Origin: a virus
Strand: one strand, 5' to 3'
IMG/VR virus record: IMGVR_UViG_3300021959_000438
Location: 1 to 22,449 of that record
DNA: 22,449 nucleotides
Part shown: positions 15,186 to 21,566 of the stretch, piece by piece
Position numbering within the stretch: the stretch's first letter is position 1
How the letters are laid out: the number at the start of each line of letters is the position of its first letter
Position numbers and translations under genes: made by a program
Notes under the pieces: model-generated
The model's database searches: none
What the model was told of the DNA's origin: nothing
The model's input: only the letters and a program-made list of their open reading frames with translations

Positions 15186-15190
15186 AAATA
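15183..15190 (+). promoter_or_regulatory. Late promoter placed 5 nt before the portal start codon
   Basis: TATAAATA, followed by 5 nt and the gp20 ATG at 15196. The predicted start coincides with the A of that ATG, as also seen at 7546-7559. If real, gp20 mRNA from this promoter has no leader; read-through from gp18-gp19 would give a conventional message, though without a clear ribosome binding site. Confidence 0.6.
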
Positions 15191-15195
15191 TCAGT

Positions 15196-16728
15196 ATGGA
15201 ATTATTTGGTTACGAAATAACTCGTAAGAAAGACGAGTTGAGGAACACGGAAACAGACAAAGCTGTTTCCTTTGTTCCACCTGTTGACGATGATGGAACA
15301 CCCGTCATACAAACACAGCCTGGTGGATTTATCACTGGTGGTGCGTATGGTTCATATGTAGATATGGAAGGTGGTATCAAGAATGAGGTTGAACTCATTC
15401 GTAGATACCGTGAAGTATCTCTTATACCCGAGTGTGATTCTGCTATCGAAGACATAATTAATGAGTGTATCACATCTGACTCTTCAGATAGGATTGTATC
15501 ACTCGACCTCAGAGATGTTAAACTCTCTGACAGTATCAAAACAAAGGTACAAGACGAGTTTGCATACATCTTATCCCTAATGAAGTTCAATCAGAACTCT
15601 CACGAAATATTCAGAAAGTGGTACGTTGACGGAAGAATCTATCTTCATAAGGTAGTGAATTCCAAACGTGAGAAAGCAGGTATTGTAGATTTGCGTATCA
15701 TCGACCCCCTAAAGATGAAGAAGATACGAAACGTAGAAAAAGAGAAAGATGCAAAAGGGGTCGATAGAATTAAAAAGGTTGAAGAGTATTTTGTCTTCAA
15801 CGAAAAAGGTTTTGATAAGTCAGGTGGACAAGATGGTGCCACTCTGAAAATTGCACCTGAAGCAGTAACTTTTACAACTTCGGGTCTATTAGATTACACT
15901 AGAAATGTAGTCATCGGGTATCTTCATAAAGCATTGAAGACTGCAAATCAGTTATCAATGATGGAAGATGCACTTGTTATCTATAGGATATCTCGTGCTC
16001 CCGAAAGAAGGATATTTTACATTGACGTAGGTAACCTTCCAAAAGCAAAGGCAGAACAGTACCTTGCAGATGTAATGAACAAGTATAGAAACAAACTTGT
16101 TTACAATGCAGATACTGGTGAAATCAAAGACGATAGAAAACATATGTCGATGATGGAAGACTTTTGGTTACCGAGAAGGGAAGGTGGAAGAGGAACAGAA
16201 ATTAGTACACTTCCTGGCGGACAGAATTTATCAGAGATAGAAGATATAGAATACTTTAAAAAGAAACTATATCAATCTTTGAATGTTCCTAGAAGTAGAT
16301 TGGAAGCAGATAACGGATTCAATATGGGTCGGTCTTCTGAAATTTCTAGAGACGAACTTAAATTTAATAAGTTCACAAACAGACTTCAGAAGAAGTTTGC
16401 AAGAGTGTTTATTGATATACTAAGAACACAACTTGTACTTAAGGAAATAATTCCTGCAGAGGAATTTGATAAAGTTAAAGACTTTATGCAGTTTGATTTT
16501 GCAACAGATAATCATTTCACAGAGTTGAAAGATTCAGAAATTGTAAGAGAGAGACTAGATACACTAAGTCAGGCAAGTGAGTATGTTGGAAAGTATTTCA
16601 GTCACGAGTACATACGAAAGTATATACTTAGACAAACTGAAGACGAAATTGCGATTCTCGACAAACAGATAAAAGACGAGAAAGCCGCAGGTGGTGATGA
16701 AGATGATGATGATTTTGGAGGATTTTAA
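15196..16728 (+). CDS. gp20: Portal vertex protein gp20
   Basis: 510 aa (T4: 524). Conserved portal segments are seen in order: RRYREVSLIPECDSAIEDII, a wing region RIVSLDLRDVKLSD, the EIFRKWYVDGRIYLHKVV block, LRIIDPLKMKKIRN, the crown/stem part DALVIYRISRAPERRIFYID and VGNLPKAKAEQYL, then FWLPRREGGRGTEISTLPGG, which is highly conserved, and NVPRSRLEADNGFNMGRSSE. The C-terminus is an acidic tail ending DDDDFGGF. Twelve copies form the packaging channel, start head assembly on the membrane and dock gp17. The 3' end carries GGAGGA (16717-16722), which serves as ribosome binding site for the next small gene. Confidence 0.97.
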   Translation: MELFGYEITRKKDELRNTETDKAVSFVPPVDDDGTPVIQTQPGGFITGGAYGSYVDMEGGIKNEVELIRRYREVSLIPECDSAIEDIINECITSDSSDRIVSLDLRDVKLSDSIKTKVQDEFAYILSLMKFNQNSHEIFRKWYVDGRIYLHKVVNSKREKAGIVDLRIIDPLKMKKIRNVEKEKDAKGVDRIKKVEEYFVFNEKGFDKSGGQDGATLKIAPEAVTFTTSGLLDYTRNVVIGYLHKALKTANQLSMMEDALVIYRISRAPERRIFYIDVGNLPKAKAEQYLADVMNKYRNKLVYNADTGEIKDDRKHMSMMEDFWLPRREGGRGTEISTLPGGQNLSEIEDIEYFKKKLYQSLNVPRSRLEADNGFNMGRSSEISRDELKFNKFTNRLQKKFARVFIDILRTQLVLKEIIPAEEFDKVKDFMQFDFATDNHFTELKDSEIVRERLDTLSQASEYVGKYFSHEYIRKYILRQTEDEIAILDKQIKDEKAAGGDEDDDDFGGF

Positions 16729-16731
16729 AAA

Positions 16732-16899
16732 ATGGTAGATAGTAAAAAAATTGTAGACCACATCGAATCGGGTGAATGGAATGATGCTAAAGAAGCAATC
16801 TTTGATGGAATCAAAGTTAAAGCTGCAGAAACCGTTGATATGAAACGATTGGAAATTTCTACGGATTGGATATCCAATTCGAGTGATAGTGAAGAGTAA
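16732..16899 (+). CDS. Small prohead-core-like protein (gp67 position), 55 aa
   Basis: ATG at 16732 lies 9 nt after GGAGGA and 3 nt after the gp20 stop; TAA at 16897-16899. The 55-residue product, beginning MVDSKKIVDHIESGEWNDAK, is acidic and helical, with VKAAETVDMKRLEISTDW in the middle and an Asp/Glu/Ser tail. T4 has two small core genes, 67 and 68, between 20 and 21, and small proteins with the pattern 'IxxGxxxxAKExF...VxExxxxKR' at this place are common in T4-like phages. Identity as a gp67-type core component is therefore inferred mainly from position. The next ATG follows after 3 nt. Confidence 0.7.
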   Translation: MVDSKKIVDHIESGEWNDAKEAIFDGIKVKAAETVDMKRLEISTDWISNSSDSEE

Positions 16900-16902
16900 G
16901 TA

Positions 16903-17211
16903 ATGAAATCGTTTCTTACAATGTCTCGAGAATTGCACGAAGCAAAGTTCAAAGCACCAAGTGGTGAAAAGGAACTGAAAAGAGATATAGAGAAACTCGG
17001 TGGGAAAAGAGTAGAGATAACCTTTACCCAAGATAAAAAGGGCAGGATTCACGTGTATCTAAACGGTGATGATTTCACTGGTGGAAACCCATATAAAGAT
17101 ATGAAGACTGCAGAAAAAGAAACAAAGGATATGAAGAAAATAATGCTTCAAATGTCCTATGACGGAATTAATACTGGAGATATTTTAGATGAAATTAATA
17201 TCAGAATTTAA
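16903..17211 (+). CDS. Prohead-core-like protein (gp68 position), 102 aa
   Basis: 102 aa, basic and lysine-rich, beginning MKSFLTMSRELHEAKFKAPS. A predicted strand pair RVEITFTQDKKGRIHVYLNG (36-55) is followed by a helix DMKTAEKETKDMKKIMLQM. An in-frame ATG at 16921 is an alternative start; 16903 is preferred because of the purine-rich GAAGAG just upstream. It lies where T4 has gene 68, whose product is a minor component of the assembly core. Direct similarity to T4 gp68 cannot be claimed from inspection. Its 3' end overlaps gp21 by 23 nt, indicating coupled translation. Confidence 0.7.
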   Translation: MKSFLTMSRELHEAKFKAPSGEKELKRDIEKLGGKRVEITFTQDKKGRIHVYLNGDDFTGGNPYKDMKTAEKETKDMKKIMLQMSYDGINTGDILDEINIRI

Positions 17212-17842
17212 TGACTACGGGGTTCAACCTGTAATTATAGAACAAAACGAAAAGGGTGAAAAAGAGTACTTCATTGAAGGTATTTTTATGCAGTCTGAAA
17301 TAAAGAACAGAAATGGTCGTGTCTATCCTAAAGAAGTAATGAAAAAGGAAGTAGGTAGATATGTCAACGAATTTGTTAAGAAATCCCGTGCATTCGGGGA
17401 GTTGGGACATCCTGATGGGCCAACAATCAACCTTGACAAAGTATCCCATTTAATTACATCACTAGAAGAAGATGGTGATAATTATATCGGAAAAGCAAAG
17501 ATTTTAAGTACACCAAACGGTCAAATCGTAAGAAATTTGATTGATGATGGTGCTAAGTTGGGTGTTTCATCTCGTGGTCTAGGTTCACTAGAACAGAAAG
17601 GTGGTGCTCAATACGTAAAAAGTGACTTTCAACTTGCAACTGCAGGTGACATTGTCGCAGACCCATCGGCACCTGAAGCATTTGTAGAAGGTATAATGGA
17701 GGGTGTTGAATGGATATATGAAAATGGTATCCTAAAAGCACAGGAATTAGATATGATGAGAACCAACCTGAAGACTGCAAAGTTAAATCAGTTGGAAGAA
17801 GTCAAACTAAATACTTGGAAAAGGTTTGTTAAGAACCTTTAA
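17189..17842 (+). CDS. gp21: Prohead core protease gp21
   Basis: 217 aa (T4: 212), peptidase family S80 (U9). Catalytic surroundings are visible: His74 in FGELGHPDG, Ser127 or Ser128 in GVSSRGLG, and an acidic partner in GDIVADPSAPEAF (Asp154/Asp158). NRNGRVYPKEVM (40-51) is the conserved N-terminal part. The protease is packed in the prohead and after assembly degrades the gp22 core, trims gp23 and destroys itself. A QLEE motif at 201-204 fits the T4-type cleavage signal (Leu/Ile-x-Glu) and may be a self-processing site. A late promoter begins 2 nt after its stop. Start overlaps the gp68-position gene. Confidence 0.95.
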   Translation: MKLISEFNDYGVQPVIIEQNEKGEKEYFIEGIFMQSEIKNRNGRVYPKEVMKKEVGRYVNEFVKKSRAFGELGHPDGPTINLDKVSHLITSLEEDGDNYIGKAKILSTPNGQIVRNLIDDGAKLGVSSRGLGSLEQKGGAQYVKSDFQLATAGDIVADPSAPEAFVEGIMEGVEWIYENGILKAQELDMMRTNLKTAKLNQLEEVKLNTWKRFVKNL

Positions 17843-17844
17843 TG

Positions 17845-17852
17845 TATAAATA
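17845..17852 (+). promoter_or_regulatory. Late promoter of the scaffold gene
   Basis: TATAAATA two bases after the gp21 stop, followed directly by AATAATAG. Predicted start about 17858. The leader of about 47 nt holds a small hairpin and AGGAG at 17894-17898, six nt before the gp22 ATG. Confidence 0.7.
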
Positions 17853-17864
17853 AATAATAGAATA

Positions 17865-17883
17865 AACTCTTATTTAAAGAGTT
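17865..17883 (+). other. Hairpin in the gp22 leader
   Basis: AACTCTT (17865-17871) and AAGAGTT (17877-17883), 7 bp, loop ATTTA. AT-rich and only moderately stable; it lies about 7 nt after the predicted transcript start. Confidence 0.4.
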
Positions 17884-17904
17884 ATACTCAAACAGGAGAA
17901 AAGA

Positions 17905-19257
17905 ATGGCAGAGTTAGAAAATAACCTAGAAAACGCAATAGAGGAAGGTGTTCAACCTGATTCTAAAGCTGAAAAAGGTGACTCAAAACCTATGAAACAA
18001 GGTTCATCAGACGCCGCTAAAATTGAAAGTGGTAAAGGTGAAGTCGTCAAACCTGAAGAAAATCCTGTTGACAAAGCTGTTGCATCAGTAAAAGCTGCTG
18101 AGAAAGGAACCAAAGAAGTGAGTGGAGACGCTCAACAGAAAGGTGAATCTCCTGCAGAGAAGCAACCACAATTGAAAAAAGTTAAAGAAGGTGAGGATTC
18201 TGAAAAGGATACTCCTTCTAAAATGGAAACAATTAAGGCAATGGTCAACGCAATGAAGGGAATGGATAAAGAAAAACTTCAGGCAATGTACTCTAAAGTC
18301 AAAGATGACGATGGAGAGGTTGACGAATCCTTAACTAAGGCAGAAGTCGCAAGACAAATCGTTGAACTTATGAAAAAGAAAGACGATGAAGATGTTAAAA
18401 AAGTAATGTCAGAAATGGACGATTCAGAAGAAGATGAAGTCGAAGACGAAGATGATGACGAGGAAAAAGTAGATGAAGAAACTTCTGCTAAACTCGAATC
18501 AAGTTTGTTAGAGATGGAAATCGATGACGACCTATCTGCAATCTCAGAAGCATTAGACTTATCAGAAGAAAATACTGAAAAGGCAAGAACAATCTTTAAA
18601 GCTGCAGTATCTTCAAAAGTTTCTGAAATTAAAACAGAACTTGAAGAACAATTTAATACAAATTTAAAAACCTCAACAGAAGAAGTTAAACAAGACCTTG
18701 CAGAAGCAGTGGACAAGTATATGACTTATTGTGCAGAAGAGTGGACGAAAGAAAACGAACTCGCAATCGAAAGAGGTTTGAGGTCAGAAATGACAGAAAA
18801 CTTTATTGAGGGATTAAAAACATTGTTCGTAGAACATTATGTTGACGTTCCTGAAGACAAGTACGATGTTATTGATGAACTCGCAAATCGTCTCGATGAG
18901 ATGGAAGAGAAACTAGACAACGAAGTATCTAAAAATATGGAAATTGTTGAAGAGAACGACCAACTCAAGAGAAGTAACGTGATAGAAGAGGCCTGCAAAG
19001 ACCTAACTGAATCACAAACGGAAAAAATGGTTTCATTATCAGAAGGTGTAGACTTTTCAGACATCGAAGACTTTAGTGATAAAGTTAACGAGTTGAAAGA
19101 AGCTTACTTCCCTGTTGATGGTGAGACGATGGCAGAAGAAACTATTGAAGTAGAAGGAATTGGAACTTTAGAAGAAGAAACATCTTCAGAAAAGGTTTTA
19201 GACCCAACTATGAATAAGTACGCTACTGCTTTGACAAAACTTAAACCATTAGGTTAA
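17905..19257 (+). CDS. gp22: Prohead scaffold protein gp22
   Basis: 450 aa, much longer than T4 gp22 (269). The first ~110 residues are lysine/glutamate/proline-rich and probably disordered (KPMKQGSSDAAK, EKQPQLKKVKEGE). A strongly acidic stretch follows (SEEDEVEDEDDDEEKVDEE, around residue 173), then the conserved helical scaffold part with LSAISEALDLSEENTEKAR and VDKYMTYCAEEWTKENELAI, which is the characteristic gp22 segment, and NFIEGLKTLFVEHYVDVPED. The protein fills the prohead as a core and is cut to peptides by gp21. LEME and LEEE sequences are possible cleavage points. Lies 18 nt before gp23. Identification rests on the central helical pattern and gene order; the N-terminal extension is typical of marine relatives. 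Confidence 0.9.
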   Translation: MAELENNLENAIEEGVQPDSKAEKGDSKPMKQGSSDAAKIESGKGEVVKPEENPVDKAVASVKAAEKGTKEVSGDAQQKGESPAEKQPQLKKVKEGEDSEKDTPSKMETIKAMVNAMKGMDKEKLQAMYSKVKDDDGEVDESLTKAEVARQIVELMKKKDDEDVKKVMSEMDDSEEDEVEDEDDDEEKVDEETSAKLESSLLEMEIDDDLSAISEALDLSEENTEKARTIFKAAVSSKVSEIKTELEEQFNTNLKTSTEEVKQDLAEAVDKYMTYCAEEWTKENELAIERGLRSEMTENFIEGLKTLFVEHYVDVPEDKYDVIDELANRLDEMEEKLDNEVSKNMEIVEENDQLKRSNVIEEACKDLTESQTEKMVSLSEGVDFSDIEDFSDKVNELKEAYFPVDGETMAEETIEVEGIGTLEEETSSEKVLDPTMNKYATALTKLKPLG

Positions 19258-19275
19258 TTTAAAGGAGAAACTTAA

Positions 19276-20580
19276 ATGTTTTTATCAGAAAACTTACAAG
19301 AAAAGTGGCAACCGATTCTAGAACACTCCGATTTACCAAAAATCGAAGATAACTACAAACGTGCTGTTACTGCTGTAATCTTAGAAAACCAAGAGAACGC
19401 TCTCAACGAAGAGAGAACTACACTTGAAGAGGCAGCACCTTTAAATGCTACTGGAAGTTCTGCAATTAGTAATTGGGACCCAATCCTAATCTCACTAGTA
19501 CGTAGAGCTATGCCAAATCTCGTTGCTTACGACATTTGTGGTGTTCAACCAATGACAGGCCCAACTGGTCTTATCTTTGCTATGAAAGCAAGATATAACG
19601 ACTATCCTTCTGCTGGAAGAGAAAGTCAATCAGAAGCATTAGGTATCAACGAACCTAGAACTGGAGTGTCCGCTACTAACGGGCCAAACGGTTCTGCAGG
19701 TGTTGACGCTGACGCAAATGGCGACCCATTCGCTAGTGCATATGCAACTGATACTACAGGCGGAATGTCAACTGCAAACGCAGAAGCTTTAGGAGATTCA
19801 TCTTCTAACGCATTTAACGAAATGTCTTTCTCAATCGAGAAAGCTACAGTTACTGCTACATCCAGAGCATTAAAAGCAGAGTACACACTCGAACTTGCTC
19901 AAGACTTAAAAGCAATCCACGGTCTTGATGCAGAATCAGAACTTGCAAATATTCTTTCATCAGAAATCCTTGCAGAAATCAACAGAGAAGTTGTTAGAAA
20001 TGTAAACTTACAAGCTAAAACAGGTGCATCAGCAACTGCAGTAGCTGGTACATTTAACTTAGACGTTGATGCAAACGGAAGATGGTCAGTAGAGAAGTTT
20101 AAAGGTTTGTTATTCCAAATCGAAAGAGAAGCTAACGTAATTGCTAAAGAATCAAGAAGAGGTAAAGGTAACTTTATCCTATGTTCTTCAGACGTTGCAA
20201 GTGCTCTTTCAATGGCTGGTGTATTAGATTACGCACCTGCACTTTCAACTAACTTAAACGTAGACGACACAGGTAATACTTTTGCTGGTGTTCTAAACGG
20301 AAGAGTTAAAGTATACGTTGACCCATATGCTGGTTCAGACTACTTAACAGTTGGTTATAGAGGTACTAACCCTTATGACGCAGGATTATTCTATTGCCCA
20401 TACGTTCCATTACAAATGGTTCGTGCAGTCGGTGAGAATACATTCCAACCAAAAATTGGTTTCAAAACTAGATACGGAATGGTATCTAATCCTTTTGTCG
20501 GTGCTACACCTTCAAACGGACTTGCATCCAATGGAACGAACTTCTATTACAGAAAGATGGCAGTGTCTAACATTCTGTAA
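19276..20580 (+). CDS. gp23: Major capsid protein gp23
   Basis: 434 aa, shorter than T4 gp23 (521). Family features: LVRRAMPNLVAYDICGVQPM (about 75-94), TGPTGLIFAMKARY, FSIEKATVTATSRALKAEYT, LDAESELANILSSEILAEIN, REVVRN, the GNFILCSSDVASAL strand and the end TFQPKIGFKTRYGMVSNPF. A probable processing site lies at LEE (50-52), so the mature protein would start at Ala53 (AAPLNATG), matching the T4 rule of cutting after Glu in Leu/Ile-x-Glu. No gp24-type vertex paralogue follows in this window. AAGGAG at 19262-19267 gives strong initiation; no own late promoter is visible in the 18-nt gap, so it is probably transcribed with gp22. A strong terminator follows. Confidence 0.98.
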   Translation: MFLSENLQEKWQPILEHSDLPKIEDNYKRAVTAVILENQENALNEERTTLEEAAPLNATGSSAISNWDPILISLVRRAMPNLVAYDICGVQPMTGPTGLIFAMKARYNDYPSAGRESQSEALGINEPRTGVSATNGPNGSAGVDADANGDPFASAYATDTTGGMSTANAEALGDSSSNAFNEMSFSIEKATVTATSRALKAEYTLELAQDLKAIHGLDAESELANILSSEILAEINREVVRNVNLQAKTGASATAVAGTFNLDVDANGRWSVEKFKGLLFQIEREANVIAKESRRGKGNFILCSSDVASALSMAGVLDYAPALSTNLNVDDTGNTFAGVLNGRVKVYVDPYAGSDYLTVGYRGTNPYDAGLFYCPYVPLQMVRAVGENTFQPKIGFKTRYGMVSNPFVGATPSNGLASNGTNFYYRKMAVSNIL

Positions 20581-20608
20581 GACGAAAGTCTCATTACCTT
20601 CGGGTAAT
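20580..20608 (+). other. Two successive tetraloop hairpins after the capsid gene
   Basis: Right after the gp23 stop, AGAC-GAAA-GTCT (20580-20591) can form a short GNRA-type hairpin. It is followed by ATTACC-TTCG-GGTAAT (20593-20608), a hairpin with the canonical C(UUCG)G loop. Both precede the terminator. They could block 3' exonucleases on the abundant capsid mRNA. Confidence 0.6.
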
Positions 20609-20609
20609 A

Positions 20610-20960
20610 CTAAAAAGGTCTCTTACGAGACCTTTTTTTTGTCTTTAAATTGGGACTGCATCTTTCCGAATCACGCCTTATTATCCTTTCCTTCAAAGTT
20701 GACTCTAATCGTTCAATGTCTTGGGGATTAACCCAATTCTTTACACCGTGTCCTTCTAGTGAGGCCTTACCCCAATTTTATCTAGGTCAATAGGTAGTGA
20801 CCATAAAGAAATTCGTTTACCATACTTTCCCAATTCGTCAAAAATTTCAAGTACTTCTCTGTTCGGTTTCTATCCACACCTCACGATTATATGCCACGTC
20901 TTAATTGACTTTAACAGTGTGGAACACCTTTTCTATACGGAACAACCTCTCACAACCAAC
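20610..20960 (-). pseudogene. Minus-strand unit with broken reading frames: decayed gene or small RNA
   Basis: In this stretch the plus strand is rich in C and T, the reverse of the rest of the window, which suggests minus-strand transcription. No intact frame of useful length exists, but protein-like pieces follow each other in three frames: 20960-20847 (with LFRIEKVFHTVKVN, a stop at 20903-20901, then DVAYNREVWIETEQ), 20869-20756 (EVLEIFDELGKYGKRISLWS, then LPIDLDKIG), and 20771-20610 (GKASLEGHGVKNWVNPQDIE). The last two would join if the GGGG run near 20771-20774 had one more G. No ATG with ribosome binding site is found at the start. I do not recognise the protein. Options are a pseudogene, a non-coding RNA, or sequencing errors in a real gene; the last is less likely because all neighbouring genes are intact. 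It has its own promoter and shares the capsid terminator. Confidence 0.4.
20612..20640 (+). terminator. Intrinsic terminator of gp22-gp23, probably bidirectional
   Basis: Stem AAAAAGGTCTC (20612-20622), loop TTAC, stem GAGACCTTTTT (20627-20637), continuing to a run of eight T (20633-20640). On the minus strand the same stem is followed by five T, so it can also end the transcript that arrives from the minus-strand promoter at 20990-21019. Confidence 0.92.
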
Positions 20961-20989
20961 TTACTTCCGTCTCGATTTCCTACTTTACT

Positions 20990-21019
20990 AGTATAACAAA
21001 AAGTTAGGTGCATTGTCAA
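20990..21019 (-). promoter_or_regulatory. Sigma70-type promoter on the minus strand
   Basis: Read on the minus strand: TTGACA (21019-21014), 18 nt, TATACT (20995-20990), with TG one base before the -10 (extended -10). Predicted start near 20983, directed towards the capsid terminator. It is the only convincing minus-strand promoter in the window and is almost back to back with the late-promoter motif at 21021. Confidence 0.65.
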
Positions 21020-21020
21020 C

Positions 21021-21027
21021 CTAAATA
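21021..21027 (+). promoter_or_regulatory. Late promoter (CTAAATA) of the 72-aa gene
   Basis: CTAAATA, in a context (CCTAAATACTA) like the one at 21294. Predicted start about 21033. AGGAG at 21063-21067 lies 6 nt before the ATG at 21074. Confidence 0.55.
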
Positions 21028-21032
21028 CTAGT

Positions 21033-21049
21033 GTAAGAATAAATCTTAC
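21033..21049 (+). other. 5'-end hairpin of the 72-aa gene transcript
   Basis: GTAAGA (21033-21038), loop ATAAA, TCTTAC (21044-21049), 6 bp. It begins at the start site predicted from the late promoter at 21021. Confidence 0.45.
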
Positions 21050-21073
21050 GACATACACACACAGGAGAACAAT

Positions 21074-21292
21074 ATGTCAAATCAAGGAAAATCGGGTTTT
21101 GAAATCAGAGCCGACTTACTATCCCTATCCGAAGGTCTTTTGACCAGTAACTACCAAAGAGAAGTTGATGCTATCTATGCACACAATGACTCATTCCCTA
21201 ATGATAAGAAACCCTTACCATTAAGAGAAATAACTGGTGAAGAGGTTATTAGAACTGCAAGACAACTTAATGAATTTGTAACGGAGAAGTAA
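21074..21292 (+). CDS. Small conserved-looking phage protein, 72 aa
   Basis: Starts MSNQGKSGFEIRADLLSLSE; the rest is helical with NYQREVDAIYAHNDSFPNDK and ITGEEVIRTARQLNEFVTEK. The pattern 'SGFEIRADLL..A.GLL' with a C-terminal 'VI.TA..LN.FV' occurs, as far as I recall, in many marine T4-like phages, without known function. No membrane segment or motif of an enzyme is seen. Its own late promoter, strong ribosome binding site and place right after the capsid gene suggest a late, abundant product, possibly a head-associated protein (inference). Confidence 0.75.
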   Translation: MSNQGKSGFEIRADLLSLSEGLLTSNYQREVDAIYAHNDSFPNDKKPLPLREITGEEVIRTARQLNEFVTEK

Positions 21293-21293
21293 C

Positions 21294-21300
21294 CTAAATA
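21294..21300 (+). promoter_or_regulatory. Late promoter (CTAAATA) of the 73-aa gene
   Basis: CTAAATA one base after the stop of the 72-aa gene, in the sequence CCTAAATAGTATT, which also occurs at the gp17-gp18 junction (12566-12578). Predicted start about 21306; AAGGA at 21333-21337 lies 7 nt before the ATG. Confidence 0.6.
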
Positions 21301-21306
21301 GTATTG

Positions 21307-21328
21307 TGGGGTGAAATATTTCGCCCCA
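21307..21328 (+). other. GC-rich hairpin at the 5' end of the 73-aa gene transcript
   Basis: TGGGGTGAA (21307-21315) pairs with TTCGCCCCA (21320-21328), 9 bp with one G-U pair, loop ATAT. Very GC-rich for this genome. It begins one base after the predicted start and is followed by the ribosome binding site and no T-run, so a 5' stabilising or regulatory hairpin is more likely than a terminator. Confidence 0.65.
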
Positions 21329-21344
21329 ATTAGAAGGAAAAATT

Positions 21345-21566
21345 ATGACAGATTTTGAAAGAACAGTAAAAGTTTTAGAAGGCCCGTGGTCAACTAAAGC
21401 ATTCCCAAATGGGGAAGAAACAACTAAAGGTGTTATTAGTAGAAAGATTACTACACTATATGAAGAAGATGGTTATCTTTGTGAAGAGGTAGTTACAAGA
21501 GAATATAGAGGTAATGACTACATGGACACTTCAACAAACAAGAGAGTATTAAAATTAAATGACTGA
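21345..21566 (+). CDS. Small protein of unknown function, 73 aa
   Basis: Starts MTDFERTVKVLEGPWSTKAF and continues with EETTKGVISRKITTLYEED and YLCEEVVTREYRGNDYMDTS. The composition suggests a small beta-rich domain. No family recognised with certainty; short proteins with this look lie between gp23 and uvsY in other marine T4-like phages, to my memory. Good ribosome binding site (AAGGA), own late promoter with a GC-rich 5' hairpin. Its last 8 nt overlap the start of the tail-tube-like gene (ATGACTGA), so translation is coupled. Confidence 0.7.
   Translation: MTDFERTVKVLEGPWSTKAFPNGEETTKGVISRKITTLYEEDGYLCEEVVTREYRGNDYMDTSTNKRVLKLND

Noticed and set aside
16564-17052. 162-aa minus-strand frame over gp20, the small core genes and their junctions
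   Set aside because: It is Phe/Ile-rich antisense of lysine-rich coding sequence; plus-strand genes here have clear ribosome binding sites and family patterns.
17433-17438. Other TTGACA sequences (for example 17433, and near 7665, 18067 and 21855)
   Set aside because: No -10 element at 16-18 nt downstream in any of them.
18279-18716. 145-aa minus-strand open frame within gp22
   Set aside because: Serine-rich antisense image of the acidic Glu/Asp stretches of gp22 (GAA/GAT read backwards gives TTC/ATC), with no start signals.
20351-20731. 126-aa plus-strand frame running from gp23 across the terminator
   Set aside because: It lies out of frame within the certain gp23 gene, crosses a strong intrinsic terminator and shows no protein-like pattern.
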